64,000 bases of DNA from Euglena gracilis (taxonomy: Eukaryota; Euglenida; Euglenophyceae; Euglenales), in assembly GCA_039621445.1 (NCBI GenBank), contig CP154957.1, positions 31,700,399 through 31,764,398 of the forward strand, given 5' to 3'. The notes under the pieces were generated by a model. The model was not told the DNA's origin and ran no database searches. It saw only the letters and a list, made by a program, of their open reading frames with translations. Positions 31,801 to 42,741 of this stretch are shown in pieces; position 1 is the stretch's first letter; every line of letters begins with the position of its first letter. The position numbers and the translations under genes were made by a program.

Positions 31801-34800
31801 TTCTTTTCCACAGCATTGTTCATTGAAGTCAAAATTCAACTTTGATATTTGACTTTTCAATTGATATTTTTCCGGTCCGCGTCTTTTTTGATAATTAGTT
31901 GGTATTGACTTCTTTTGTTGGGTCTTCTCCGTTCTTGAACTCTTTATCTTTCTTCAGGGGAAAATTAAGAGTCAGCCAACTCTGCCGAAAAAGGCACTAA
32001 GCAAAACCTATCCAAACACGTCATCCACAGCACACCGCCGGCGAGCAAGGCAGGGCCTCACAAAGGCAAAGTGCGGAGCCGGAGGTGACGTGAACCAGAA
32101 AAATTCTGGCCAAAATTTTTTCCGAAATGTCATCCCAGCCTTTAGCCAAAGAGCCCGTTCAGAGTTGGTCTTCGAGCAGCATTTGTTCCATAGCCATGCC
32201 ATTTGGCAGGAGAAGCGAGGCTTCCCAGAGACAAGAGACAAGAAGAAGTCGCACTGGAAATTGCCCCTCGGGGAAAAAGAAAGGCAAAAAAAGGCAAAAA
32301 AAACTCGAGAAAAATTCTTGCGCTATTTTTTTTCGTTTTCGGCCATTTTCGGCCATTTTTACAATAGGTGCTTTGGCCCAAGCCCAAAAGCCGGGGGGGA
32401 TTCACCTACCTTGCAAAGGTCATTTATCGGGTCCCTAAAAAATATCGCGAAATGTCGACTTTATTTGGGGGTGGTAACGTGCTTCTTGTTGCTTTTTTGG
32501 GGGAAAGCAACAAGAATGGGGATTTTGGGGCGCAAATGATCATATCGGTTTTATCGACTATTATCGGCGGTATCGGGGTGTCAATCTATCCAAATTTATC
32601 GGGACCCCCCAATATCAATGCCCATCCTTGGCCCGTCTTTGGTGCACCAACCACAAGCAGCCACCCAGCCCCAGACGCAGATTTGGGTGTTTGTTTGGGT
32701 CTCCCTCTGCTTTCCATTGGGATGAAGGAAAACACAGATGAGTGCTGTCGGACGCTTGTTTGCGGGTGAGATTGATTTGCTGCTGCTCCCCCCCAATTTG
32801 GCAATTTGCCCCAATATTCTCCCCCCTCCCCTCCTCGAAGGGGAAGATCAGAAATGATCCATTTGTTTTATTTTAAAGTTTTAGCTTCGACAAGGGGTTA
32901 GTGCCACCTTCTTCCCGCAGGAAAGCAGCACCACGACGTTATATAAAGGGGAGTAAATGTGTCCATTTTTCCGCATTTTGGGGCATTTTTTTGTGTATTT
33001 ATTTTTCAAATTTTCCAATAATATGGGTTATTGACATTTTACATAAACAGAATCTGAGAGAAAAAACAAAAAAATGCAAACATTGCCCAAAAACACGCCA
33101 AAAAAATTACCCAAATTTACCAGAATTCTGTGGAAAAATGAAAATGTCAGTTTCAAGAACATGGTTGAAAATTGCAAAAAAGCAATCCATATGGTCAAAA
33201 AAAAATGCGAAAACCTGGGTGAACCACAAAAAATGCTCCAAAAGCAAAAAAATATTGTACATTGTGATTTCCCCAAAAATGCCCCAAAATTTTTTTGCGC
33301 ATGTTTTTGCTCATATAAATTCTGAAATTTTTTGAGAGGGAAAAAAAACAACGAACTTTCGAATTTGGAAAATATGCCGGACAGTTTGCTTTCCAATGTA
33401 TTTCAAAAAAGCATGGCCTATGCATAAACGTCCTCATCAAAGTCTATCTGATTGCCCGCGGTGCAAAGAGCAAAAGGGATTAGCATAAGGTGACAGCAAA
33501 TGGTCACGAGGCTTATTAACAAGTGCAGTTCAATAAAAAAAAAATGCAATGAAAACGTGGTGGCACGACGGTCAGAGCAGAGACAGCTGGGGAAGAAGCC
33601 ATAAATTGGCTTCGCTGAAATCGTGCTTCCAGGTCGAAAGACAAGGTCGAAAGATAAGCGCTTAAGACAAGCCCTCAGGGTCCGAAAAATGCTTGGGGAG
33701 AGAGACAAAATCTGAATTTTCTTTTAAAGGACTTTGTGCAAGCAGTGTTGAGCATTGTATATTACTGGCGTCCCATAAACCAATCCTGAATGATTTTTGA
33801 CCCTAGGATTTCTCGGCCAAAATTCGTGAGTACATGTTTGCCCGCCCTTTTTTTGCTGTTTGCATGTTTTTGCCAGTTCCTCACTGGCTTATCATATGAA
33901 AACTTCCCAAAAGGACTGAAAATGTAAACCCTTTCCCCGAAAATACCCAAAATTCATTCCCCAATTTCAATGCCAAAATTTTGAGGTGGGCGATCCATTT
34001 TCAATCCACTTTTCACCCAATTTCAACCCATTTTGGGGCCTTCCGCAGCAAAATATCGCCACCATCCAGCTGCGTAAGGTGGCTGGACAAAATCACATTT
34101 TATTCTGTTGATGCAGCGTTGCATGGTTGGCTGCTGGATGGGAGATATTTTTGGGTAAGATGCAATGATGACCGCAAATATGCACAAAAATTTTTGGCTT
34201 TCCTTTTGGACAATGCCCACCAGGGGGATTAAGCTTGTTTTCACCAACCCTGCTGGGGGGGGGGCGTGCCTTGTGCTGAAAGACAGCCTGTGGGGGTGGG
34301 TTTTGACTTGGGGGACAAAAACGAGAACGAAAAATGCAGACGTTCTCCCTGCTGAGGTGTTGTTGGTGATTCTCCACGTTCAATGCTGCGCAGAAGTGCA
34401 GCAGTCAATGGGATTCAAAATTGTTTGCAGAAGTCGAAATTCATTTCGTCAGAAAATCATCATCCTCAACCAGGGGGGGGGAGAAACTGCACACGGGCCG
34501 GTCAAAAACTGCACTGCAAAAAAAACTGCAAAAAAACTGCAAAAAACTGCAAAAAAAAACTGCAAAAAAAACCCAAAACGTGAAAACTGCAAAAAACTGC
34601 AAAAACTGCACGGTGCATATTTTCCACCCCCTGCCTCAACCCTGTAAATTTTGCAGTTATTTAGCACCTCAGCAAGTTGTCACTCAGACCCAGGCACTCA
34701 CTGAGAAAATTTTCTTTCCAACACATGTTAACTTCCACTGTGACAAATCTGAGGGCGTAGGCCCTAGGTTGGGGTGGGGGAAAGTCTAAAATCCCAGACA
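31801..34800. other. Mostly non-coding AT-rich DNA
   Basis: No convincing gene. A minus-strand frame at 32008-32241 (ALWLKAGMTFRKKFWPEFFW) might be an exon but lacks clear splice sites. Noted: CGGCCATTTTCGGCCATTTT near 32340, repeated TATCG motifs at 32540-32605, long A-rich stretches at 33050-33350, and an AACTGCAAAAA array at 34505-34610. Confidence 0.4.
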
Positions 34801-34804
34801 ACCT

Positions 34805-35117
34805 TCAGAGCACATCACCTCTGTTGATGCGTTGCCATCCGGTCATTTGGGAAGGTTGGGGACCCTCTGCTCCAACTTCAGCAGCATCCTGGTGGAGGGC
34901 TGCGGCAATCGCAACGCGAATTGCACGCTTCAGCAGCGCAGATTCGATCCCCGGTGGTGCGTTGGTGCGGCGGCATACCACTCCAGCTGGCAGCAGGGGT
35001 TTTTGACGCCCCGGGGGGGGGGGGGGGCTCCTGGGGGACCCACTCAATTTTCCCTGGCCAAAAATCGCGAAAATGCCAAAAATAGCACCTGTTTCAAGAA
35101 TAATTCGACGCCGAAAC

Positions 35118-35178
<61 letters not shown>

Positions 35179-35189
35179 TCTATATATAT

Positions 35190-35224
<35 letters not shown>

Positions 35225-36674
35225 TATATATATATTATTATTATATATTATTATATATATATATATGTATATGTATGTATGTATATATCCCACCCCCCTC
35301 TGTGGGACCCCCGGGGGGGGCTCAGCCAGACCCATCCACCCTCCCCCCTCCCCCCCCCCCCCGGCAGGGCAGAACGGGAAGGCCTGGGGGGGGGGTCAAC
35401 CCCCCCACCCGGGAGGTGGGGGGGTCGACCCCTCCCACCCACCACAGCATTTTCACTGATTTAGGGAAAACGGGGATTTTGGCCAGAAAAAAAATTGAAT
35501 ATTTTTTGAAAAATGAACTTAAGACACATGATTTTTTGATGGAAAACCACATTTTTTTCACAAAAAATCTCAAAATTTTACGTCCTGAATATTGGTACTT
35601 TTTAGGAGGGGGGGGGAAACGAAGGTCAAAAAACATGAACAAAATTTTGGCACAATCAAATTTTACTGACATTTTTTCTCGTTGAATTTTTTTTGGACTT
35701 TCAATGGCATTTTTTTGCTTCAAAAACCTCTCAAAATCAGCATTTTGAGAGGTTGAGAAATGTTGAATTTTTGGAAGGTGTGAAAAAATGGGGTTTTGGG
35801 TGGTTTTTGGGGGGACCCCTATATGGGTCCCAAAATGGGTAAAAAAAACACCTGGCGCCGAAGGCACCAGAAAATTTTTTCTGGTCCAAAAATTGGTGCT
35901 CCCGGAAATACGGGAAGAGGTGGTGGGGTCGACCCCCCCTCCCACCCACCGTGCAGGGGGTGGGGGGGGGGTGGTCGACCCCCCCCCCCACCACCCTGGC
36001 TGTTCGGCCAATTCCCGTTCTGCCCTGCCCCGGGGGCCCACAACTAAAAAAAAAACCCCTGGCTGGCAGGCAGGGACGCATTGCAGCGGCTCAGCCCCAC
36101 TGATCCATGGGCCTCCATTTCGTCGCCGCCGCCTTCGCTGGCTCGCCGTCGCCGTCGCCGTCCGAGTCAGCGTCCCCCAAGCCCTTCCCCTCCTCCCCCG
36201 CGGCGGCGCCTTTCCCCTTCGGATCGCGGAGCCGCAACACCCGACCGGTCCTCACCGCCAAACCCCTGACGAAGTTCCCTGATCCCACCCACCAACCCCG
36301 CACAACAGCCACCCCACACACTGCCAGCCATCGCTCTCCAACGTCCCTGCCACACAGCACTGCACCACATCAGGTATTTGTCCGGAGCCACGTCGATGTC
36401 GATGGCGAGGCTGCCGGCCGCGGCGATGCTGCCGGCAGCGGCCAAGCTCGGCCCCTTCGCCACGCCCGCCTCGCTGCACTTCCCCTCCGGGGCCGCCAGC
36501 CACCACCGCCGGGTGCCGGGCGGCGAAAGCCGCACTGTGCTCCCGTCAACAGCCGGCAGGTGGGGGCCCTTCGCAGGGGTCGTCTCGGGCGGCGGCTCCG
36601 CCACGAAGTCGCGCCACATCCGCGGCCGGCTGGCGGCGCTGACGGCCCGGCGAGGGGTGAGGGCCAGGGTTTGG
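34805..36674 (-). CDS. Unidentified gene, exons split by a nested MITE
   Basis: Exon 36674-36361 (acceptor CTGCCCACAG, donor GTGCTG) contains [20 protein letters not shown] and [16 protein letters not shown]. An 82-nt intron follows, and the next exon starts at 36278 with [20 protein letters not shown], an acidic [11 protein letters not shown] stretch and KWRPMDQWG. An in-frame TGA is at 36091-36093. The frame then continues [11 protein letters not shown] up to a 1068-bp element. Beyond the element, with one target copy removed, it resumes as [20 protein letters not shown] and runs through a helical segment to a stop at 34805. The TGA may be an error, a missed intron or a real nonsense change. 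Product unknown. Confidence 0.5.
35116..35285. repeat. (TA)n microsatellite
   Basis: Nearly pure TA with a few GATC/ATTATT interruptions, within the hAT-like element and directly after a degraded GACGCCG half-hairpin. Confidence 0.95.
35365..36027. mobile_element. Nested hAT-like element
   Basis: Perfect 16-bp inverted ends CAGGGCAGAACGGGAA and TTCCCGTTCTGCCCTG, followed on both sides by G/C-runs. The flanks CCCCCCGG and CCCCGGGG agree at 6 of 8. It lies wholly within 34994-36061 and so inserted later. Confidence 0.75.
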
Positions 36675-36799
36675 CTGTGGGCAGGGCTTTTCGAATGTGT
36701 CAGAACGATGGGAGGGAGGACGGGATGGATCAGACAATTCGGTCATCGGAAAAATATCAGGTGGCCTCTTACCTGCCCCCCCCTTGTCGTACGACCGGG

Positions 36800-36945
36800 T
36801 TCCTGCAACCTGTGACCGGGGGGGGGGGTCGTAACACCCCCATAACCTGCAACCTGTGACCGGGGGGGGGGGGGGGGGGGGGGGGGTCGTAACACCCCCA
36901 TAACCTGCAACCTGTGACCGCGGGGTGGTCGTAAATGAGGGGTGG
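36800..36945. repeat. Three G-run repeat units
   Basis: TGCAACCTGTGACC followed by a G-run and GTCGTAACACCCCCATAACC occurs at 36803, 36848 and 36905, the last diverged. The middle G-run is about 26 nt. G-quadruplex formation is likely on sequence grounds. Confidence 0.85.
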
Positions 36946-37023
36946 TCGTAGAACAAAGGGGGGGGGTAATCCAAAAAAATCGTCTCAACCCCCTGTACCC
37001 CTGTGCCTGGGAACCGTCACCAG

Positions 37024-37188
37024 ATGGGTCGGCAACTACCGGAGATCTTGGACACAGGTTGGACAACAACAGGGACCCTGGCAGCATTTCACAGACTCTC
37101 AACAGAGTTTGACAAAGCAAGTTGGCCGGTTCTGGGAAACCTGTTCTGGGACCCCATCACTTTCTCGGGCAAGCACAGTTTCCTGGGG
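37024..37188 (+). CDS. Unidentified plus-strand exon
   Basis: Between acceptor CCGTCACCAG and donor GTAAAT, the plus strand encodes MGRQLPEILDTGWTTTGTLA and AAFHRLSTEFDKASWPVLGN up to HSFLG. The reverse strand is full of stops and the other plus frames are poorer. Either the ATG right after the acceptor is a start or this is an internal exon. Family unknown. Orientation is opposite to most exons here. Confidence 0.5.
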
Positions 37189-37230
37189 TAAATGCCTCCC
37201 ATCCGGGGCGTTTTTTACGACCCCCCAGGG

Positions 37231-37266
37231 GGTTCAGCTCAGAGGCTGGAAAATTTGGGCTGGCTA
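37231..37266. repeat. Dispersed AGAGGCTGGAAAATTTGGGC motif
   Basis: The motif TCAGCTCAGAGGCTGGAAAA followed by TTTGGGCTGGC recurs at 58519-58550. Shorter relatives lie at 43093-43120, 39812-39837 and 54436-54448. At 37231 and 58519 it follows a homopolymer-rich island. Probably part of a transposon end. Confidence 0.6.
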
Positions 37267-37539
37267 AAAGAAGGCTGCTGGCTAACCCCCCCCCCATAGG
37301 GGCCAGCACCTCTGGTCAGCCATGCCCTTGGGCCCAGCATCGCCCAGCATCGCCTTTGAAGCCCTTAGAGGTGCACCTCCTGTATCTGCATCCACCCAGA
37401 TACCTGCATCCGGAGCATCCAAAACAGCATCTGCAACCACTTCATCTGCTTTTGTCCACTTAACTTTGGCCACTCTTGGCCACTTATGGCCACTCTTGGC
37501 CACTTTTGGCCACTTTGCCCAACTTCACTCACCTTGTCC

Positions 37540-38062
37540 AGTATTTGCATGTTGTGTGGTACATCTTGTCCAATACTTGCATCCATTGCACCTTGTCCAG
37601 TATCTGCATCCACTGCATCTTGTCCAGTATCTACAACCACTGCATCTTGTCTGGTGTGTCTTGTCCAGTACCCGCATCCACTGCATCTTGTCCAATATCT
37701 TTTTCTTGTCCAGCATCTGCAATCACTGCATCTTGTCCAGCATCCGCATCTTGTCCAACGTCTGCATCTTGTTCAGCATCTGCATCTTGTCCAGCATCTC
37801 CAGCTTGTCCAGCATCTGCAACCACTGCATGTTGTCCAGCATCTGCATCTTGCCCAGCATCAGCATCTTGTCCAGCATCTGCAACCACTGCATCTTGTCC
37901 AGTATCTGCATCTTGTCCAGCGTCTACATCTTGTCCAGTATCTGCATCTTGTCCAGCGTCTACATCTTGTCCAGTATCTGCATCTTGTCCAGCGTCTACA
38001 TCTTGTCCAGTATCTGCATCTTGTCCAGCGTCTACATCTTGTCCAGTATCTGCATCTTGCAT
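37540..38062. repeat. 18-bp minisatellite
   Basis: Units close to CATCTTGTCCAGTATCTG, alternating with CATCTTGTCCAGCGTCTA variants to form a 36-bp higher-order repeat near the 3' end (37890-38060). Because 18 is a multiple of three, long frames open on both strands (ASCPVS and DAGQDADTGQ repeats). I do not treat these as genes. Confidence 0.93.
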
Positions 38063-38397
38063 CCATTGGCTCCCAACCTAGCCAAAATGACCACAAAAGC
38101 CCCAAAATGCCTGAAATGGCTTGAAATAACCTAAAACAGCCCCAAAAAGCCAACAATATCCACAAAAATACCCAAAATCACCAAAATGGCACAAAATGGC
38201 CAAAAATGCCTAAACGTGATCATATTGACCCAAATTAGCCCAATATTTGCCCAAATCAATGCAAAATAGTCCCAAATTTGCAAAAAAAAAAGCAAAAAAA
38301 AAGCAACCCAAAATAGCCAATGTAGGTGCAATATTGGAGACTTGTGGGGAAATTGTCCTAAAAATGGGTTTAATTCTTCAAAATGTACAAAAAGCAT

Positions 38398-38512
38398 GCC
38401 AGCATCGCCCTGCATCGCCCAGCATCGGAACCCCACCTCTGGTCTCCAAAAATCCAGCATCGCCAGCATCGCCCAGCATCGCCCTGCATCGCCCAGCATC
38501 ATCAGAGGTGCT
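38398..38512. repeat. GCATCGCCCA repeat
   Basis: Repeats of CAGCATCGCC/CTGCATCGCC, also present as a short run at 37337-37352. Related in style to the 18-bp minisatellite. Confidence 0.8.
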
Positions 38513-38740
38513 TGCATAGGGGTCCTGGGCTGGAACTGGGCCGCGCAGGGTCGAACTGTGCACAAAAAGTTAAAAATGCAAAAAAAGTTCACAAAACTGC
38601 CAATTATGCAAAAAATCGATTTTTGACCCCAAAATTTACCCTGATCAGCCCTTTTCCAACCCATTTTCGCCCATTTCTGACCCATTTTTTGGTCCAATTT
38701 AACCCCCAAAAATCTGTAACCGTCCAGCCAAATAGGTGAG

Positions 38741-38794
38741 TAATAGTAAGTAAGTAAGTAAATAAGTAAGTAAGTAAGAGTAAGTAGTAGTAGT

Positions 38795-38829
<35 letters not shown>
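38741..38829. repeat. (TAAG)n then (CAG)n microsatellites
   Basis: A TAAG tetranucleotide tract runs through TAG units into about 12 CAG units (38795-38829). No exon context that I can support. Confidence 0.93.
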
Positions 38830-38830
<1 letters not shown>

Positions 38831-39153
38831 CTCTCCCCCATGGGGTCCTCCGACTGCAACTGGGTCGAAAAGGAGTCAGGCTGGTTACCCAAAAAAAACC
38901 GAAACTGCAAAAAATGATTGAAAAAAACCAATTACACAAAAATCAATTTTGAGCGAAGATATGAGCAGGCCAACCTCTGTCCAACAATTTTTTGCTCATT
39001 TCTATACCCCTGAAAACTAAAAATAGTCCGCCGACAGCTACAAAAATAAATGCTGCTGTGTTGGCTGGCTGGAGATGGGTGGGGGGACCCCCGGGGGACG
39101 GGGTACCCTTCGGCTTTGGCGACATCCTGACTGCAAAACCCCAAAGGCCTCAC

Positions 39154-39487
39154 AAAAGAACCCTGGCTGCGGTGGACAGGGTTGCTCTTGTCGGGGCCCC
39201 ACACAGAGTCCACGGAGCCGAAGGAGGCCCGGTTCAGGGGGGCGGCGGTCGCCGGCTTGGCCGCCGGGTCGGTGGACCCCCAAATGCCGGCGGAGTCGAA
39301 CAGGACGGCCTGGGCGGAGGGGTCCGCGTCGCAGATGACGATACCCCGGACGAGGCAGCCGGCGTGAGGCCCCTGTGGCCGAGGACCTGAGCCGGCTCGC
39401 CCCATCCAGCCCCCCCCCCAGACGTGGGCCACATCGAAAACCGTTTCCTTCTTCGCTGCCCAGACAGCCACACCCGTCTTCAACCAG
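39154..39487 (-). CDS. Unidentified 334-nt coding exon
   Basis: A minus-strand exon with acceptor CTCTGTGACAG (from 39487) and canonical donor GTGAGG (end 39154). The frame reads SWLKTGVAVWAAKKETVFDV, then VRGIVICDADPSAQAVLFDS, AGIWGSTDPAAKPATAAPLN and SVWGPDKSNPVHRSQGSF, with no stops over 111 codons. It is among the best-supported exons in the window. No family is recognised. The hydrophobic VRGIVICDAD strand ending in acidic residues could be part of an alpha/beta fold. Confidence 0.65.
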
Positions 39488-39935
39488 CTGTCACAGAGGA
39501 AATGGATCAACGGGGAAAGTGGCATGGCAATTTCAATGAGGGGAGATTTTAATTCTTGACAAACATATTTCACAAGAAAACGACACCTACAACACGCATA
39601 ATAATGGACACCCGCTGCCAATTCAACACTCTGCATGTTGCATGCTCTTTTACCGGCTGCTCATTGTTATTCGGACGTCTGAAGGTGGAGCCAAGATTTA
39701 AGCTTTGTACCTTTGTGCTTTGCTTTTCTGAGCCGCTGGTCTCTGCATTAAACAGGACCAGTCCTTTGGGTTCCAGACAGAGCACGGCTTGGCAACTCCA
39801 AGGGAGGGGAGTTGAGAGGCTGAAAACTTTGGGCTAACGGACAAACAGACAAAACGCTGCTGACTTACCCCCTCCCCCGTGGTGGAGGCTTTCGCTGCGA
39901 TCTGGGCCACCCGGAAAACCTGAACCTGCAGTTAC

Positions 39936-40115
39936 GCCAAGGTTCGTTTCTGTAAATCTGCGATTGGAGCTGGTAGCCCATTTTGCAGCAATTTTTGTCT
40001 GTCTTTTTCCATTTCCGTGTAGCAACCGATTGGTTCCGGTCCTGCCATGTTTTCAGGAGCCGGAGAAGATCTGATACCGTGGGTCCTCCGGCTCAAGCGA
40101 CGTCCGTCCCTGGCT
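39936..40115 (-). CDS. Unidentified coding exon
   Basis: A minus-strand frame from a possible acceptor near 40115 to donor GTAACT (end 39936). It contains SPAPENMAGPEPIGCYTEME and KDRQKLLQNGLPAPIADLQK. It is on the same strand as the 39154-39487 exon and lies just upstream, so it may belong to the same gene. The acceptor is not certain. Confidence 0.45.
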
Positions 40116-40139
40116 CCAACACATGCAAAAAATGGCAGC

Positions 40140-41700
40140 AAAAAGTTGGCAATGAAATGTCCAAAAGCTGCGAAAAGCAGCAGAAACAGCCTGAAAAATG
40201 AGGCCAACAGGCATTTTTTTCAGGGCGCCTGGAAAAAAAATTAAAGAACCCTTTAAAACCCTGAATTTTTTTGGCCAAAATGCCTTTAAAAACCTTAAAA
40301 AAAACCTTAAGAAACCTAACAAATTGGTTGTGGAAAATTATTCGAATTTCGAGCAAAAAAAAGGTCGCAAAAATGGCCAACTCCGGGGGATAATATGCTT
40401 TCTGGCGTCGCTGGAACACTGTCCACCCACCCAAAACTCAAAAAAAAAAAGATTTGATTGATTTGATTGATGACCCGACGTTGGTTCGATGCCTGGATGG
40501 GTCTTTGATTTGAAAATGGACACCTTAATCTTGAAATTTCAAAATGCCCCAAAACCTTAAAAAAAAAACCTTACAAACGCCTTGAAAAACCTTTAATTTT
40601 TTGAATTATTGCCTTCAAAAAATAATGCCTGGTGGTCAACAGAGCCAAATGTTGATAAAAGTGGGTAAAAGTGGCCAAAAAATGTAGAGCACCCAAAAAT
40701 GGCCAAAAGTGGGCGAAAGTGGCCAAAAGTGGCCAAAAAGCACAATTAGTTTGCCCCCCTTCCAGTGTTGAGTGGTTGGAAAAGGAGGAAAGCCCTAAAA
40801 CCTAGGTAGTGGGGGGGACACTTGGGCAGGGGGGGGGGGGTGGCAGGGGCAGCAAGGAGTGCGGTGCCCCCACAATGGTTGGCCTTAAGACAATTTTTGG
40901 CTAAGAGCAAAATTCCATTACCATTTTTGTTGCAAAGCTTCTCACATGCATCTTCATTGCCTGCACCTTTTATAGTTCAATAGTGCCTTTTGATTCGGAT
41001 TGAGCATCCAAAATCACATCTCAACTCGGGACCATACGTCCTTGCACCCTCTGATTCATCTGTTATCAACATTTTTTTTCAAACAACACTTCAATAAATA
41101 CCATTTTCTCCATGCATCTGCCTGTGCAAAATAAAGAAAAATGCCCAAACTCAGTAATGCAGGCATAAGATTTGCAATATTCTGGAAATTATTTGATGTA
41201 GGTTCTTGTGGTCCTTCTTGAAGTGCCGGGGTTGTGACATGTCCAAAAGGCTTTTCAGGCAGGTCTTTGCATGGACGTTGCAGTAATCTGGTCAGTTCAT
41301 GCAGTGTAACATCCCATGTTGCAATAATTACTAAGAGCAGTGAGATTTTGCAAGGAAGGCCCTTATTACAGTGACATGGTGGAAAGATTCACATTTTTAA
41401 ATTGAAAACATCACCAGTGAAAAACCCACGGGCTGTGCGGAATTCCCAATTTCATTTACAGAAAATGATCACGGTGACAAGGGGGACCGTGAGGCATCCA
41501 CGGGTACCCAGAAATTCACTTGTGTTTGCTACACGTTCTTTCTGACACGGGGAAACCCGTGACCTTAAACAGTTTTTAAAAGGCCTGAAACCAGTGAACA
41601 AACACACAAGCAAATTTTCAGATTTCGGCCCTTTTGTGAAATGCAAGAGGGTATTTTCGGCCATTTTAAGTTTGTTGGAGTTTTTTGGGTCAACGTTTGT
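40140..41700. other. Non-coding DNA with phased repeats
   Basis: Contains AAAACCTTAAAAAAAACCTTA repeats (40240-40600), a TTTGATTGA triplet near 40455, an array of GTGGCCAAAAGTGGCCAAAA units (40660-40745) and C/G-runs at 40810-40845. No gene supported. Confidence 0.5.
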
Positions 41701-41719
41701 CATTTTTGGTCTAGAGCAC

Positions 41720-41900
41720 TGCACCGAATGTTCAAATGTGGTTTGTGTAGTTTGATGGATATGGGAAGCAGCCAGCACAACTGGGAGGGAACGCACCTCC
41801 TCCGATTCGTCCGTCGCTGAGATTCGTAGGAGTGGAGATGGTTGCAACCCACATGTAGGAAGGCCAGGAATGTCGTCCTCAAAACACGGAGCCCAGGGGC
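41720..41900 (-). CDS. Possible coding exon
   Basis: Within a 151-codon minus-strand frame (41452-41907), the upstream part (EDDIPGLPTCGLQPSPLLRI, SATDESEEVRSLPVVLAASH) is protein-like. The remainder looks intronic. Splice sites are ambiguous. It lies downstream of the gene ending at 42742 and must belong to another gene if real. Confidence 0.35.
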
Positions 41901-42741
41901 ATCCCAATGCTTGGTAAGTTTGGATGAGTCAATCCATGAAAATGATGCACAAAGATAGTGTCAGGCGTTTGAAAATACATCAGTGCAGAATTCCCATCCA
42001 TAAAATGATAAAGAAAGTCCTCTGAGCACGTTCATAATTAAGAAGAATCTCATTCATAATTATTTATGGTTGTTGTTTGGGGTCCTTCGTGATGATTTGT
42101 GATTATTCGAGATTATCATATTGCAAATATGGGGGAATGCCAGGTACCTAACTCATAAACAAACACATCTTTAAATGAGATTTTTCGGCTGAGATCCAAC
42201 AACTTTAATATTTTATTGTCCTTTTACCCACGCTTCTTCGATACTGTTTTGTTCTTTGTGAAACAGATTGTTTGCACAAAAGGATCACAAGATGGCATGA
42301 CTACAAAGAGCGAATAAAACAAATCAAACAAATCAAAATCAAAGGGGAAAAACAGAATAGATGGGAGTAAAAAAAATACAGCTGTCCAAACCTTCAAAAA
42401 ATCAGCTACCAAAAAAAAGCAAAAATCGTTGTCAACAAGAGAAATCTCATTCGTAATGTTTCGTGATTATCGTGATTTTTCGTAAAAAAAAAAAAAAAAG
42501 TACATTTTCAATTTTCAAATAGGAAATCCCTGTAAAATGTGACATCCAGAAGCAGCAGCTTTCCTGAAATGTCCAAAATGCACGTGGTTTTAATTCAGGA
42601 ATTCAGGGAAACTAAGTTGGTGATGGCAGGACCAACAGAGCAAATTCTCCTGTTGCAGCAAGGTGGAGGTCGGAAAAACTTTCACAAAAAAAGCTCTTAA
42701 GCAAAATCCAGCTGTTCTCCCCTCTGGACGCAGGGGGATGC

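Larger units (their letters stand above)
34994..36061. mobile_element. hAT-like element inserted in an exon
   Basis: Starts CAGGGGTTTTT and ends AAAAAACCCCTG, with perfect 8-bp flanks GCTGGCAG (34986-34993 and 36062-36069). It has the same end type as 4865-5156. It is enlarged by a TA microsatellite and by a nested second element. No coding sequence. Confidence 0.85.

Noticed and set aside
32901-33335. 144-codon plus-strand Lys-rich frame
   Set aside because: A-rich DNA giving Lys/Asn codons, with no conserved motif or splice context.
34932-34970. TTCGATCCCC resembling a tRNA T-arm
   Set aside because: It lies inside a protein-like exon frame (PPGIESALL) and no cloverleaf can be drawn around it.
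35116-35285. Possible origin or promoter in the TA tract
   Set aside because: It is a simple microsatellite inside a transposon, with no additional signal.
37322-38134. Long overlapping frames (up to 270 codons) on both strands with SCPAS or DAGQDAD repeats
   Set aside because: The 18-bp minisatellite has a period divisible by three, so frames stay open by chance. No splice or composition support.
40465-40510. GTTGGTTCGATGCC resembling a tRNA T-arm
   Set aside because: No matching acceptor or anticodon stems nearby.
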